64,000 nt of DNA from Treponema sp. Its GTDB lineage: Bacteria > Spirochaetota > Spirochaetia > Treponematales > Treponemataceae. A model generated the notes under the pieces. That model did no database searches. It saw only the letters and a list, made by a program, of their open reading frames with translations, and was not told the DNA's origin. The stretch lies in contig JAKSTQ010000005.1 in NCBI GenBank assembly GCA_024402475.1, positions 1-64,000 of the forward strand. Reading direction: 5' to 3'. Position numbers and translations under genes: made by a program. Of the stretch, positions 7,862 through 15,997 are shown one piece after another (positions within the stretch are counted from its first letter, which is position 1; the number at the start of each line of letters is the position of its first letter).

Positions 7862-9919
7862 TTAATTTCTAGAATTCTGACGGTTAAAATTGTTGATTGC
7901 GTTCTGCTGGCCTTCGAGGCTGTTGAGGGTGCTTTCCATCTGGCCGTATTTCTGGCGCAGCTGTGCTTCTTTTGTGTCAAGCTGAGTTTCGAGTTTTGAG
8001 ATTTTGCTTTCAGATGCTTTTATCTGTTTGTCCAGAGTACTGTTTTTGATTGCAAGAATTCCACCTGACTGAACATAAGCGGTAAGCTGTTTGTCCATAA
8101 GGTATCCGATTCCTGTATCAACGATAAGGTCTCCGTCAGAATCATATCCAAAGATTTTCTTGATTTCGTCAAGGTTTTCTGCAAGGTTCTGGTCAAGAAC
8201 TTTTTCGTTGATTTCAAGATAGCCGCGCATTTTACTTGGGTTATATCCTGAATAACTTGTAGCATTTGTAGAAATACCAATCTGGCTGAGCATTGTTATT
8301 ACGGAATTTTCAGTTGAATTGTAAGTTCCTGCAATAATCTGCTGCATCTGTGCCTTTACATTTGTAAGTGACATATCGCCAAAGAAAAGTCCAAGTTTTT
8401 TCTTGTATTCTTCTTTTTCGTCAGCGCTAAGATAATCAAGTTCGGAAATAAGTTCCCCTTTGTTCTGAGAAAGAATATTTATTTCTGCAATTGTCTGATT
8501 GTATTTTCCAACAAAGTTGATAAGTGCATCCTTTGCGCTTTCTGTATCAGGTTCAATTTTGATTGTTGCGGTTTTATCTGTTTTATCATGAAGGTCCAGA
8601 GTTACATGAGGAATTACATCGTCAATTTTGTTTGTAGGTCGTGTAATTGTGATTCCTTCATATTTGATGATTGCATCGCCTGCTGAACTTACAGCGTTAA
8701 GTGGAGTGTAACCAAGATCTGTATTTGCATCATAACTTTCAATTTTAGAAATAGTGTAGGTGCGCCCTGTATTTGTGTTCTTTAATTCAATTGATGCAAG
8801 GCCAGGGTATTCTTTAAGTGAAAGTGCAATTTTTTGTCCGCCTTCATTAAAGACTGCTGTACTCAAAGGAATTTCTTTTTCTGTTCCGTCAGCAAATTTT
8901 GCGTAAAGAACTGAATCTGTTTTTACGGCCTGCAATGGTTCCCTTGGTTTGTCGCTTTGTGGAAGTTCAAAACTTGAAGGGTTGTTATCAAGAGTAAGAC
9001 TTTTAAAAGTAACGTTTCCAGGTGCCGGAAGAACTGGTTCCTGTGGCTGCTCGTTAAGCTTTACTGTTATATCTTCTGTATCTTTTGCACTTACTGTAAA
9101 GAAAAGTGTTTTTGAGTCATCAGCCGAAACTGATTTAGGAACTGCAAGAGAAAAACCACCGCGTTCAGGAACAAAAAATCCGTTTTGAGTAAGTTTAACT
9201 TTTGAGTGGTCTACAAGAGGCATTCCTTCCTGTTCCTGAGGGGGAAGGGAAGCAAGCCCTTTAACTTCTGCAGCAGTCGTTCCAAAAGTAGCTTTTTCAC
9301 CTTCAACTTTTTGAATCATTTTTGTATCGATTGCAAAGTTAAGGGCATCATCTTCAAAAATAAGATGAGACTCGGATCCTGTTTTAAGGGATTCAATTAA
9401 AAGTGCTTTGTTTCCGCGGTTTACGCCGATAAGGCTTGCTTTGATTGTATCTTTACCGCGTTTGTTAAGGCTTGTAACAAAGTCTTCTACCTTGCCGCCT
9501 TTCCATTTCATGCTGACTGTTTTGTCGCCTGTTTTATATGTATATGTTCCTGCCGGAACTTTCTGTCCTTTTTCAAGTTCTGTAGAAAGAAATCTGTCGC
9601 TGGTTGCTGTCTGAATTACGTCGATTTTAAAACTTTCATAGGCTGCTTCTCTGCCAGCGCTTGCAGTAATGGCATAGTCCTGTGTTGAAGAAGCTAATTT
9701 ATTATTGAATGGATTGTCAAAAGAATAGAGCGTTTTAACGCTGTCGCGCAAAGAAGCCATTTTCTGATTAACGGCTCTCCAGGATTCCTGCTGATGTTTG
9801 TATTTTTCAAGAGTTTCCTGTTCGCGGGTAAGTGGAATTCGTTCCACTTTCATCAGGTTTTCTACGAGATCATTAGTTTTGTATTTGTCACTTACACCAG
9901 GTATAGATATTCCTGCCAT
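7862..9919 (-). CDS. fliD: flagellar filament cap protein FliD
   Basis: FliD (hook-associated protein 2) caps the filament and guides flagellin assembly. The 685-residue chain opens with the family N-terminus SIPGVSDKYKTNDLVENLMK, followed by a coiled stretch, a large variable middle, and a C-terminal coiled coil (STLDKQIKASESKISKLETQ and following) as in FliD_C. It lies 31 nt after flaG and 29 nt before the next gene, so the genes are co-transcribed. Length is typical of treponemal FliD. Confidence 0.94.
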   Translation of the reverse strand: MAGISIPGVSDKYKTNDLVENLMKVERIPLTREQETLEKYKHQQESWRAVNQKMASLRDSVKTLYSFDNPFNNKLASSTQDYAITASAGREAAYESFKIDVIQTATSDRFLSTELEKGQKVPAGTYTYKTGDKTVSMKWKGGKVEDFVTSLNKRGKDTIKASLIGVNRGNKALLIESLKTGSESHLIFEDDALNFAIDTKMIQKVEGEKATFGTTAAEVKGLASLPPQEQEGMPLVDHSKVKLTQNGFFVPERGGFSLAVPKSVSADDSKTLFFTVSAKDTEDITVKLNEQPQEPVLPAPGNVTFKSLTLDNNPSSFELPQSDKPREPLQAVKTDSVLYAKFADGTEKEIPLSTAVFNEGGQKIALSLKEYPGLASIELKNTNTGRTYTISKIESYDANTDLGYTPLNAVSSAGDAIIKYEGITITRPTNKIDDVIPHVTLDLHDKTDKTATIKIEPDTESAKDALINFVGKYNQTIAEINILSQNKGELISELDYLSADEKEEYKKKLGLFFGDMSLTNVKAQMQQIIAGTYNSTENSVITMLSQIGISTNATSYSGYNPSKMRGYLEINEKVLDQNLAENLDEIKKIFGYDSDGDLIVDTGIGYLMDKQLTAYVQSGGILAIKNSTLDKQIKASESKISKLETQLDTKEAQLRQKYGQMESTLNSLEGQQNAINNFNRQNSRN

Positions 9920-9950
9920 ATAATCCCGCCACCCTTATATTTCCACTGGA

Positions 9951-10328
9951 TTAAATGACTTCGTCGAATAAAACACCAATCGCTTTACGGATATTGATCT
10001 TTATTCTCTGAATGTCTTGTGAAGGTATCTCTTTAAGTACCTGATTTGTATTTGGGTCAACAACTTTTACAACTACAGTTCCAAGTTCTTCGTTTACATT
10101 GAACTGAAGCTTGCGGCCCATTACCATGTCGGACAAACGCTGAAGCTGTGCTGCATCTGCTTTTGTCTGTGCATTATCTTGTACAATGTTGTCTACAACC
10201 TTCGCTGCATCAGCAATAATCTGCTTTTGAGGTACTATAGGAGCAGCTCCTGTACCTTTGACACTTGAAGGATTGTGATAGCGGCCATCCATGGCCATCT
10301 GTGAACCTATGTTACTGACAGTATTCAT
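9951..10328 (-). CDS. flaG: FlaG family protein
   Basis: A 125-residue protein with a disordered N-terminal half and the compact FlaG domain in the C-terminal half (LQFNVNEELGTVVVKVVDP, then TNQVLKEIPSQDI). FlaG proteins influence filament length and sit beside fliD in many genomes. A ribosome site AGGAGG precedes the ATG. It follows flaB across a strong hairpin terminator, so it may be expressed by read-through at a lower level than flagellin. Confidence 0.9.
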   Translation of the reverse strand: MNTVSNIGSQMAMDGRYHNPSSVKGTGAAPIVPQKQIIADAAKVVDNIVQDNAQTKADAAQLQRLSDMVMGRKLQFNVNEELGTVVVKVVDPNTNQVLKEIPSQDIQRIKINIRKAIGVLFDEVI

Positions 10329-10351
10329 AGGGCATTTCCTCCTGAAAAAGA

Positions 10352-10383
10352 AGAAGAAAAGGGGGGCGCACCCCTTTTCTTCT
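10352..10383 (-). terminator. intrinsic terminator between flaB and flaG
   Basis: A perfect 13-bp stem (10352-10364 with 10371-10383, 6-nt loop) is followed on the minus strand by a U-rich tract. It lies after the flaB stop (10437) and before the flaG start (10328), so it can uncouple high flagellin mRNA from the downstream fliD operon. Confidence 0.85.
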
Positions 10384-10436
10384 ACGCATTGCTGTCAAAA
10401 AGACGACATCCAGAAGTCTCTTTAACAATACGATTT

Positions 10437-11285
10437 CTATCTCAACAAAGCGAGAACGTTCTGGCTCTGTGAGTTTGCCTGAGCGAGCATTGCAGTTCCA
10501 GTCTGTGTGAGAATCTGGTTCTTTGTGTACTCAACCATTTCAGAAGCCATGTCTGTATCACGGATGCGTGATTCAGCAGCCTGAAGGTTTTCAGCAGCAA
10601 CCTGTACTCCATTGCTAGCCATTTCAAAGCGGTTCTGGTAAGCACCGAGGTCTGCACGCTGTTTAGAAACGTTCATCAATGCATTGTCGATTGTACCAAT
10701 AGCCATGTTAGCTGCATCTGGTGTAGCAATTCCAATCTGCTCGTCAGATCCCTGAGCACCCTTGAGTCCAAGAGCCTGAGCAGTCATAGTTCCAATGAAT
10801 ACGCGCGCATTCTGGTCCATGTTAGCACCGATCTGGAACTGCATGATCTTAGTAGAATCATTAGCGAATCCACCTGTAAGAAGATTCATTCCATTGAACT
10901 GTGCCTGACTTGCACTGCGGTCAACTTCAGCTACAAGCTGTGATACTTCTACCTGAATCTGCATACGGTCTTCATCTGAGTAGATACCGTTTGCTGACTG
11001 TACTGCGAGTTCGCGAACACGCTGAAGGATATCTGTAGTTTCCTGCAAGTAACCTTCTGTTGTCTGAATGAAAGAAACACCGTTTTCGATATTTCTGTTA
11101 GCCTGGTTCAAACCACGAATCTGGCTGCGCATCTTTTCAGATACTGCAAGACCTGAAGCGTCATCTCCGGCGTGGTTAATTTTTTCGCCAGAAGAAAGTT
11201 TTTCAATGTTGCCAAGGATAGCGTCATTAGACATACCAAGTGTACGGTTTGCATACATTGAACTCATGTTGTGGTTAATAATCAT
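10437..11285 (-). CDS. flaB: flagellin FlaB (paralogue 1)
   Basis: A periplasmic flagellar filament core protein of 282 residues. It has the conserved N-terminal D0/D1 helices ([37 protein letters not shown]) and C-terminal D1/D0 helices ([19 protein letters not shown], ending SQNVLALLR). The variable D2/D3 domains of enteric flagellins are absent, as usual for spirochete FlaB. A GGAGGG ribosome site lies about 9 nt before the ATG. It is the second flagellin on this strand, with its own promoter and a leader of about 311 nt. Confidence 0.97.
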   Translation of the reverse strand: MIINHNMSSMYANRTLGMSNDAILGNIEKLSSGEKINHAGDDASGLAVSEKMRSQIRGLNQANRNIENGVSFIQTTEGYLQETTDILQRVRELAVQSANGIYSDEDRMQIQVEVSQLVAEVDRSASQAQFNGMNLLTGGFANDSTKIMQFQIGANMDQNARVFIGTMTAQALGLKGAQGSDEQIGIATPDAANMAIGTIDNALMNVSKQRADLGAYQNRFEMASNGVQVAAENLQAAESRIRDTDMASEMVEYTKNQILTQTGTAMLAQANSQSQNVLALLR

Positions 11286-11596
11286 TTTAAGCCCTCCATG
11301 TGATTAAAAAAGTACAAAGCATCATGCTTTGCAGTTTTCCTGTTTGTGCGGGCTGTACCAGTTTAGCGCCAACTGTTACAGTTTCAGACCCTGACAGCAG
11401 GAATAATCAGTCTTTAGTGTGTGAACAAAAACTGATTGTCCTTACTGCCACAAACGCACATAAGAGCTTGTTATCAAAGATCGAAGTGTGTCTGAAAACA
11501 CACGTTAATAATTTACGATGAAATAACGGTAGAGCAGGGAATTAGATTCGAAGTTAATACCGCACCATAAATAAGTGAGCATAGTTATACACTCAC
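11286..11596 (-). promoter_or_regulatory. long structured 5' leader of flaB (paralogue 1)
   Basis: From the promoter at 11603-11631 the mRNA would start near 11596, giving a leader of about 311 nt. Its 5' end would begin in the 3' half of a long inverted repeat and can fold a 5'-terminal hairpin (AAGUGAG...CUCACUU). Near the gene there is a second hairpin (CAAAGCA...UGCUUUG, 11316-11331) shortly before the ribosome site CAUGGAGGG. GGA triplets occur in AAGGAC, ACAGGAAAA and at the ribosome site. I recognise no known riboswitch. No gene is visible in this stretch. Confidence 0.55.
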
Positions 11597-11604
11597 TTAT
11601 TTAT
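11567..11604. repeat. 13-bp perfect inverted repeat next to the flaB promoter
   Basis: ATAAATAAGTGAG (11567-11579) and CTCACTTATTTAT (11592-11604) are perfect inverted copies with a 12-nt loop. The repeat abuts the -10 box of the minus-strand flaB promoter, so it would form a 5'-end stem-loop in the flaB mRNA or act as an operator. It lacks a following U-tract on either strand, so I do not call it a terminator. Confidence 0.6.
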
Positions 11605-11631
11605 TATATACCGATATTTCAGCGTTGACAA
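11603..11631 (-). promoter_or_regulatory. sigma-70 type promoter of flaB (paralogue 1)
   Basis: On the minus strand TTGTCA (11631-11626), a 17-nt spacer and TATAAT (11608-11603) form a near-consensus housekeeping promoter. No sigma-28 element was found for this flagellin, unlike the neighbouring copy. Confidence 0.7.
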
Positions 11632-11663
11632 GACCAAATTGAGTCTTAAACAGGAGCTAAATT

Positions 11664-11688
11664 CCCCGTATGAAAATTCAGTACGGGG
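11664..11688 (-). terminator. GC-rich hairpin after flaB (paralogue 2)
   Basis: CCCCGTA (11664-11670) pairs with TACGGGG (11682-11688) 11 nt after the flaB stop. The tract behind it on the minus strand (AATTTAG) is only weakly U-rich, so it may be a terminator or an mRNA-stabilising 3' hairpin. Confidence 0.55.
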
Positions 11689-11699
11689 ACTTATTCATC

Positions 11700-12560
11700 C
11701 TATCTCAAAAGGCTCAATACGTTCTGTGACTGTGTGTTAGCCTGAGCCAACATTGCAGTACCAGCCTGCTGGAGTACAGAATTCTTTGTGAATTCTACCA
11801 TCTGGCTAGCCATATCAGTATCGCGGATACGTGATTCAGAAGCCTGGAGGTTTTCAGCAGAAATATCCAAGCCTTTTACAGCGTATTCCATACGGTTCTG
11901 GTATGCACCGAGGTCAGCGCGCTGCTTGTTGATTTTAACAAGAGCATTATCGATAGTACCGATAGCGCGGTTGGCATCATCCGGAGCAGCAAGAGAAATT
12001 TTTTCTCCAGTTCCAATCTGACGAACGCCGAGAGCTTCAGCTGACATTGTTCCAATGAATACCTGCATTCTCTGGTCCATGTTAGCACCGATGTGGAACC
12101 ACATAGAACCTGTAACTGAGTTTTCCCCAGATGGACGTGCAAAACGACCTGTGAGCATGTTCATACCATTGAACTGAGCTGTGCTTGCAATGCGATCAAC
12201 TTCAGAAACGAGAGCAGAAACTTCTACCTGAATCTGCATACGGTCTTCATCAGAGTAGATACCGTTTGATGACTGAACTGCAAGTTCGCGGATACGCTGC
12301 ATGATGTCAGTTGTTTCCTGAAGGTAACCTTCTGTTGTCTGGATAAAGCTGATACCATTTTCTGCGTTCTGTGAAGCCTGATTCAAACCACGGATCTGAG
12401 CACGCATCTTTTCAGATACTGCAAGACCAGAAGCATCATCACCTGCACGGTTGATTCTTTCTCCTGAAGAGAGTTTTTCCATGTCTTTTGTAAGACTGAG
12501 ACCTGTTACGCCAAGCTGTCTGTTAGCGTACATTGCTGACATGTTGTGGTTGATTACCAT
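11700..12560 (-). CDS. flaB: flagellin FlaB (paralogue 2)
   Basis: A second FlaB-type filament core protein (286 residues) with [17 protein letters not shown] at the start, [20 protein letters not shown], and [18 protein letters not shown] near the end. It resembles its neighbour closely but has a small insert around residues 145-155 (SGENSVTGS). I chose the ATG at 12560 because AAGGAGGA lies just upstream and because flagellins begin MxINHN; the frame is open to 12653, but that extension is the leader. It has a sigma-28 promoter and a leader of about 157 nt. Confidence 0.97.
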   Translation of the reverse strand: MVINHNMSAMYANRQLGVTGLSLTKDMEKLSSGERINRAGDDASGLAVSEKMRAQIRGLNQASQNAENGISFIQTTEGYLQETTDIMQRIRELAVQSSNGIYSDEDRMQIQVEVSALVSEVDRIASTAQFNGMNMLTGRFARPSGENSVTGSMWFHIGANMDQRMQVFIGTMSAEALGVRQIGTGEKISLAAPDDANRAIGTIDNALVKINKQRADLGAYQNRMEYAVKGLDISAENLQASESRIRDTDMASQMVEFTKNSVLQQAGTAMLAQANTQSQNVLSLLR

Positions 12561-12717
12561 AGTATTCCTCCTTGGAATATTTGAAAAAGCAAAAATCCTT
12601 TTTTGCCTTTGTATATAAAAATGAGCTTCAGTATAATTCAAGGCTACATCCACTCATTTTTATAGTGAACGTCTGGGAGAATCCTTCACAAGAAGTTTGT
12701 CTACCCATAACTATTCT
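12561..12717 (-). promoter_or_regulatory. flaB (paralogue 2) leader with candidate CsrA sites
   Basis: Three GGA motifs stand out on the minus strand. First, a 12-bp perfect stem (12614-12625 with 12653-12664) has UGGAUGU (12652-12646) at the start of its 27-nt loop; GGAUGU matches the core of the CsrA consensus. Second, a hairpin (12585-12595 with 12600-12610, one G-U pair) presents exactly AGGA (12599-12596) as its loop. Third, the ribosome site itself is AAGGAGGA. This layout is typical of CsrA-repressed leaders; binding is inferred. Confidence 0.65.
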
Positions 12718-12723
12718 AATTTG

Positions 12724-12751
12724 TTATCGGCAAAGGTTTACAAAATCTTTA
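12724..12751 (-). promoter_or_regulatory. sigma-28 promoter of flaB (paralogue 2)
   Basis: On the minus strand, TAAA (12751-12748), 16 nt, and a perfect GCCGATAA (12731-12724). The spacer is one base longer than the usual 15 counted to the -10 GCCGAT. It lies about 160 nt before the ATG. Confidence 0.75.
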
Positions 12752-12778
12752 ATAAAAAAATAAAAAAAAATCAAAAAT

Positions 12779-12809
12779 TTGTTAAATTTTCTGTGAATTT
12801 CTGTATAAT
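12779..12809 (+). promoter_or_regulatory. promoter of rdgB placing the start at the start codon
   Basis: A consensus -10 TATAAT (12804-12809) ends 7 nt before the rdgB ATG (12817). A possible -35 TTGTTA lies at 12779-12784 with a long 19-nt spacer. The geometry predicts a leaderless mRNA, and no Shine-Dalgarno is present. Confidence 0.55.
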
Positions 12810-12816
12810 TTGGGCT

Positions 12817-13479
12817 ATGAAGATATATTTAGCAAGTTCAAACGAAAATAAAAAGAGAGAAATGCAGCAGATTTTTGCTGAACATACTATTGTAACCCCA
12901 AAAGATGAAGGAATTGAATTTGATCCTGAAGAAACAGGGACAGATTTTTACCAGAATTCCCTTATCAAGGCAAGAGCATTATGGGATATCGTACATGCGC
13001 CGGTAATTGCAGATGATTCTGGTATTTGTGTTGATGCACTTGAAAATGCTCCTGGTGTCTGGTCAGCCCGTTACGGCGGTCCTGATTTTATGAAAGGTAA
13101 GCCGGACGGTTCCAAGACTCCTCAGGAAGAACAGAACGCTATGCTCATTGCACAGTTGAATGATGTAATTAAAAGCGGAAAAATGCCGGAAGGCCTCTAT
13201 CTTAACGGAGAACGCTCAGCACATTATTCATGTTCCATGGTATTCATGATTAATCCTTCAAGATTTTTTGTAGCACAGGAAACAATGGAAGGCACTTTAA
13301 TCGAAGACGTAAAAGACAGCCGCGGTCAATACGGTTTTGGCTACGATCCGATTTTCTTTTTGCCTCAATTCGGTAAAACAGGTGCCGAGCTTCTTCCTGA
13401 AGAAAAAAACGCCATCTCCCACCGCGGTAAGGCTTGCCGTGCCATTATCCGCGCCCTTGAAGGCGTTGAGCTTAACTAG
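12817..13479 (+). CDS. rdgB: non-canonical purine NTP pyrophosphatase (RdgB/HAM1 family)
   Basis: The enzyme hydrolyses ITP, dITP and XTP to monophosphates and keeps deaminated purines out of DNA and RNA. The 220-residue chain has MKIYLASSNENKKREMQQIF at the start (the SxNxxK substrate motif), ADDSGICVDALENAPGVWSARYGG (metal-binding acidic residues), GFGYDPIFF and SHRGKACRAI. The start at 12817 matches family N-termini; an open frame extends to 12697, but that part overlaps the flaB sigma-28 promoter. There is no ribosome site, only a -10 box 7 nt upstream. Confidence 0.94.
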   Translation: MKIYLASSNENKKREMQQIFAEHTIVTPKDEGIEFDPEETGTDFYQNSLIKARALWDIVHAPVIADDSGICVDALENAPGVWSARYGGPDFMKGKPDGSKTPQEEQNAMLIAQLNDVIKSGKMPEGLYLNGERSAHYSCSMVFMINPSRFFVAQETMEGTLIEDVKDSRGQYGFGYDPIFFLPQFGKTGAELLPEEKNAISHRGKACRAIIRALEGVELN

Positions 13480-13483
13480 AATT

Positions 13484-14407
13484 TTAGTTTAACTGCCGTG
13501 CCTGGGAAATATAAAAAGAAACTTTTCTTGCTTCTATCCCCAGGTACTGTGCAACTTCCGCATTGGAAGGACTGATCTTGTTTCTTCCGTTTTTCAATTT
13601 TCTGCTTTTGTTCATCCAGCTGGACTTCTGGTAATCAGAACGTTTTTTGTATTTCTGGTAAAGGAATCCTTCTTTGTCTTCCAGTGAATCCATTATCTGC
13701 TGATAGCTTGAATAAAGGGAGTAGGCGTAGTTTCGGTGAAGGTTGATTTCTTCGTGTGCAAGAGCTTTTGTAATAAGGTTTGCTTTTAACGCACAGACTG
13801 TCTGGGTAATTGCTTTTGAATCGATTTCACAGATTTTACTCACTTTTTCAATCTGAGAATCTGTAATGTACCATGCTGATTTTAGTGCCAGAACAAGAGC
13901 TGCCTGTTTGTAATATTTGATCGGTTCTTTGTTTTCTTTGAATGAAAATCTTTTGGAAAATACTTTTTTGAATATCAGTTTATTTTCTTCTGCAGCAGGA
14001 TTATTTTCCTGCGTTTCGTCATTGTCACATATCCGGATAAGTTTTGGTTCCTCCTGCGGAAAGCTGTATTCCGTTTCTTTAAGGGCATGTTCGGTATCAT
14101 TGAGCCAGGTTTTTAACTGCAGGTTTGACAGATTTCTTTTTTTATTCCATGAAGATTTAGCGCTTTGAATGTTAGTGTAGATAAAGGCGCCAAAGGGACT
14201 TTTCTGCGGATCGTAGCAGGAAATCATCTTTTTCACTTTCTCAGGAAATAGTGAAAGCAGGAAATCGCTTCGTTCATCTACATCCATTGAAATCAGGTTA
14301 AAGCGGGCGGGATTTGTATACAGAATGTCATAAATGTGCATACAAGCCTGTTGAATTGTAATTGATTGTTCTTTTAGTAATTGCGGTATTTGATCTAACT
14401 CGATCAT
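13484..14407 (-). CDS. hypothetical protein with sigma-factor-like segments
   Basis: No family is recognised with certainty. In 307 residues the segment DPQKSPFGAFIYTNIQSAKS (about 85-104), followed by SWNKKR, resembles sigma-70 region 2.1-2.3 (the FDPxKGxFxxYxxxxIR pattern). The C-terminus (NAEVAQYLGIEARKVSFYIS, about 283-302) reads like a helix-turn-helix. There is no full region 4, and the middle part is Lys/Glu-rich. A strong GGAGGTG ribosome site precedes the ATG. It could be a divergent sigma factor or a DNA-binding relative; both are inference. Confidence 0.6.
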   Translation of the reverse strand: MIELDQIPQLLKEQSITIQQACMHIYDILYTNPARFNLISMDVDERSDFLLSLFPEKVKKMISCYDPQKSPFGAFIYTNIQSAKSSWNKKRNLSNLQLKTWLNDTEHALKETEYSFPQEEPKLIRICDNDETQENNPAAEENKLIFKKVFSKRFSFKENKEPIKYYKQAALVLALKSAWYITDSQIEKVSKICEIDSKAITQTVCALKANLITKALAHEEINLHRNYAYSLYSSYQQIMDSLEDKEGFLYQKYKKRSDYQKSSWMNKSRKLKNGRNKISPSNAEVAQYLGIEARKVSFYISQARQLN

Positions 14408-14478
14408 AACACACCTCCGAATTTATTTATTTTTAAATATGCAAGAAGTGTGCCAATGATCAGTTAAATGTTAATTTT

Positions 14479-15462
14479 TTATAAAATTTTTGAAAATTCT
14501 TTAACGATTGCAGGAATAAGAGTTTCGACTTTGCCGTCAGTGCTCATTCCAGAAGCATTTTTGTGTCCGCCGCCGCCGAATTTTCCGGCAACTACGCTGA
14601 CATCAATTTTATCCTGTGACCTGAATCCGCCTGTGCAGGAATTTTCTGTTTCCTGTCTGAGGAATACTGCAGCTTCTACGCCTTCGCACGACAAAAGTGC
14701 CTGGTAAAGAAGATCAGAATCGCGGCCTTCCTGACCGTATTTCTTTGTGTCTTCCATTGTTTCGTAGGTGATGACAAGTTTTCCGTTACAGTAACGTTCA
14801 GCACGGTTAAGCATGATTCCAAGAAGCTTTCTTGTTGAATAAGCCTTGCCGCCTGTGATTCTGTTGTACATCTGGTTAGGATTTGCTCCAGCCCTTACAA
14901 GTCGTGCAGTAAGTTCAAAAACTTCTGCGCTGTCTTCACGCAGGAATCTGAAAAAACCTGTATCGGTAGAAAGCCCGAACAAAAAGTTGTCTGCTTTCTG
15001 AGCATCAAGAGGGCCGCAGATATTTTCGTAAAGCATCTGAATAAGACTGCATGCTGCCGGGCTTGAAGGATCAATAATTGTTTTGTATTCAGGCGGACAG
15101 TCTGCAGTTTTGTGGTGGTCAACGATAAAAGTATCAAAGCCCTTTAAGTCTCCAACTTCGCCGGTACGATGAAGTTCACTGCAGTCAACTATAATAAGCC
15201 CTGTAGATTTTCTGTCATCTTCTGACATAAAGGGGAGTTCTTTGAGAAAAAGTTTTTCGTATTCTTTGATTTCTACTCGTTTGAATGGTCCGGCATTGAG
15301 CATTATATATTCTTTTTTATAATGCTCAAGGATGTATGAAACGCCGATGCATGAAGAAATACAGTCGCCGTCCGGATCTTTGTGTCCCACAACAATAAAA
15401 CTGTTGTGGGATTCTATGAATGACTTGAACAGTTCATTCTGCTGGCAAGTAATGATTTTCAT
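14479..15462 (-). CDS. nrnA: DHH-family phosphoesterase, NrnA-like (nanoRNase / pAp phosphatase)
   Basis: NrnA enzymes degrade 2-5 nt RNAs and dephosphorylate 3'-phosphoadenosine 5'-phosphate, using two manganese ions. The 327-residue chain has the DHH motifs in order: VVGHKDPDGDCISS (about residues 24-37), IIVDCSELHRTG, FIVDHHKTA, and the DHHA1 motif GKFGGGGHKNASG near residues 290-302. It follows a small secreted-protein gene by 11 nt without its own clear ribosome site, so translation is probably coupled. Confidence 0.9.
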   Translation of the reverse strand: MKIITCQQNELFKSFIESHNSFIVVGHKDPDGDCISSCIGVSYILEHYKKEYIMLNAGPFKRVEIKEYEKLFLKELPFMSEDDRKSTGLIIVDCSELHRTGEVGDLKGFDTFIVDHHKTADCPPEYKTIIDPSSPAACSLIQMLYENICGPLDAQKADNFLFGLSTDTGFFRFLREDSAEVFELTARLVRAGANPNQMYNRITGGKAYSTRKLLGIMLNRAERYCNGKLVITYETMEDTKKYGQEGRDSDLLYQALLSCEGVEAAVFLRQETENSCTGGFRSQDKIDVSVVAGKFGGGGHKNASGMSTDGKVETLIPAIVKEFSKIL

Positions 15463-15473
15463 GTTGTTAAAAC

Positions 15474-15899
15474 TTAGAGGTCAAGTTCTACTGTTTCTAC
15501 GCCTTCTGAAGAAGTTTTTGTAGCAGAAGCAATTCCCCAGATAGGGTTAAGTTTGCTTGGTGGTACAGTAAGAATTACTTTGTGGAATTCTCCGTCTTTC
15601 TTTACGATTGTGATGAAAGACTGCATTTTAGGCGGTGTGTTACGGAATGTAAGTTTGCGTGGTTCGTTTTTCTGCCACTGAGCCCATTTTTTAGGAATCA
15701 TAACAGTTCCGATTTTAGCACCGTATTTTCCGTAAATAACTACATAAGTATCAGCTGAATCGAGAATTTTGTAAATTGGCGCATACTGATATGAGATGTC
15801 TGCTGTATTTTCGAATTTTTTTGAATTTTCCTGTGCTGCAAGCGGTAAAAGACAGATTGCACACAAAACTGCAGAGATAAGTCCCTTCTTGAAATTCAT
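15474..15899 (-). CDS. small exported protein of unknown function
   Basis: A 141-residue protein starting MNFKKGLISAVLCAICLLPL with a Sec signal peptide cleaved near LAAQ-EN. The mature part is beta-rich and basic, with no motif I can name. The start at 15899 is chosen because CGGAGG lies upstream and because it opens directly on the signal peptide; the longer frame to 15953 runs into the upstream terminator. It precedes nrnA by 11 nt. Confidence 0.75.
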   Translation of the reverse strand: MNFKKGLISAVLCAICLLPLAAQENSKKFENTADISYQYAPIYKILDSADTYVVIYGKYGAKIGTVMIPKKWAQWQKNEPRKLTFRNTPPKMQSFITIVKKDGEFHKVILTVPPSKLNPIWGIASATKTSSEGVETVELDL

Positions 15900-15921
15900 A
15901 TTAAACCTCCGTGAGAAAACA

Positions 15922-15964
15922 AAAGCCTTATAACGGCAATTGAATACTACCATTATAAGGCTTT
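15922..15964 (-). terminator. intrinsic terminator after the 15998-17044 gene
   Basis: AAAGCCTTATAA (15922-15933) and TTATAAGGCTTT (15953-15964) form a perfect 12-bp stem. On the minus strand it is followed by TTTGTTTTC, 34 nt downstream of the stop at 15998. T residues on the plus side could make it work both ways, but no plus-strand gene feeds it. Confidence 0.8.
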
Positions 15965-15997
15965 TTTAATCTGGTGTAAAGATTTATTTAAAGGGTA

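Noticed and set aside
11286-11600. c-di-GMP (GEMM) riboswitch in the flaB leader
   Set aside because: I could not find the conserved GEMM core sequence or its paired tetraloop-receptor layout.
12697-12816. N-terminal extension of rdgB
   Set aside because: The 40 extra codons are Lys/Asn/Phe-rich, cover the sigma-28 promoter of flaB and the rdgB -10 box, and are absent from the family.
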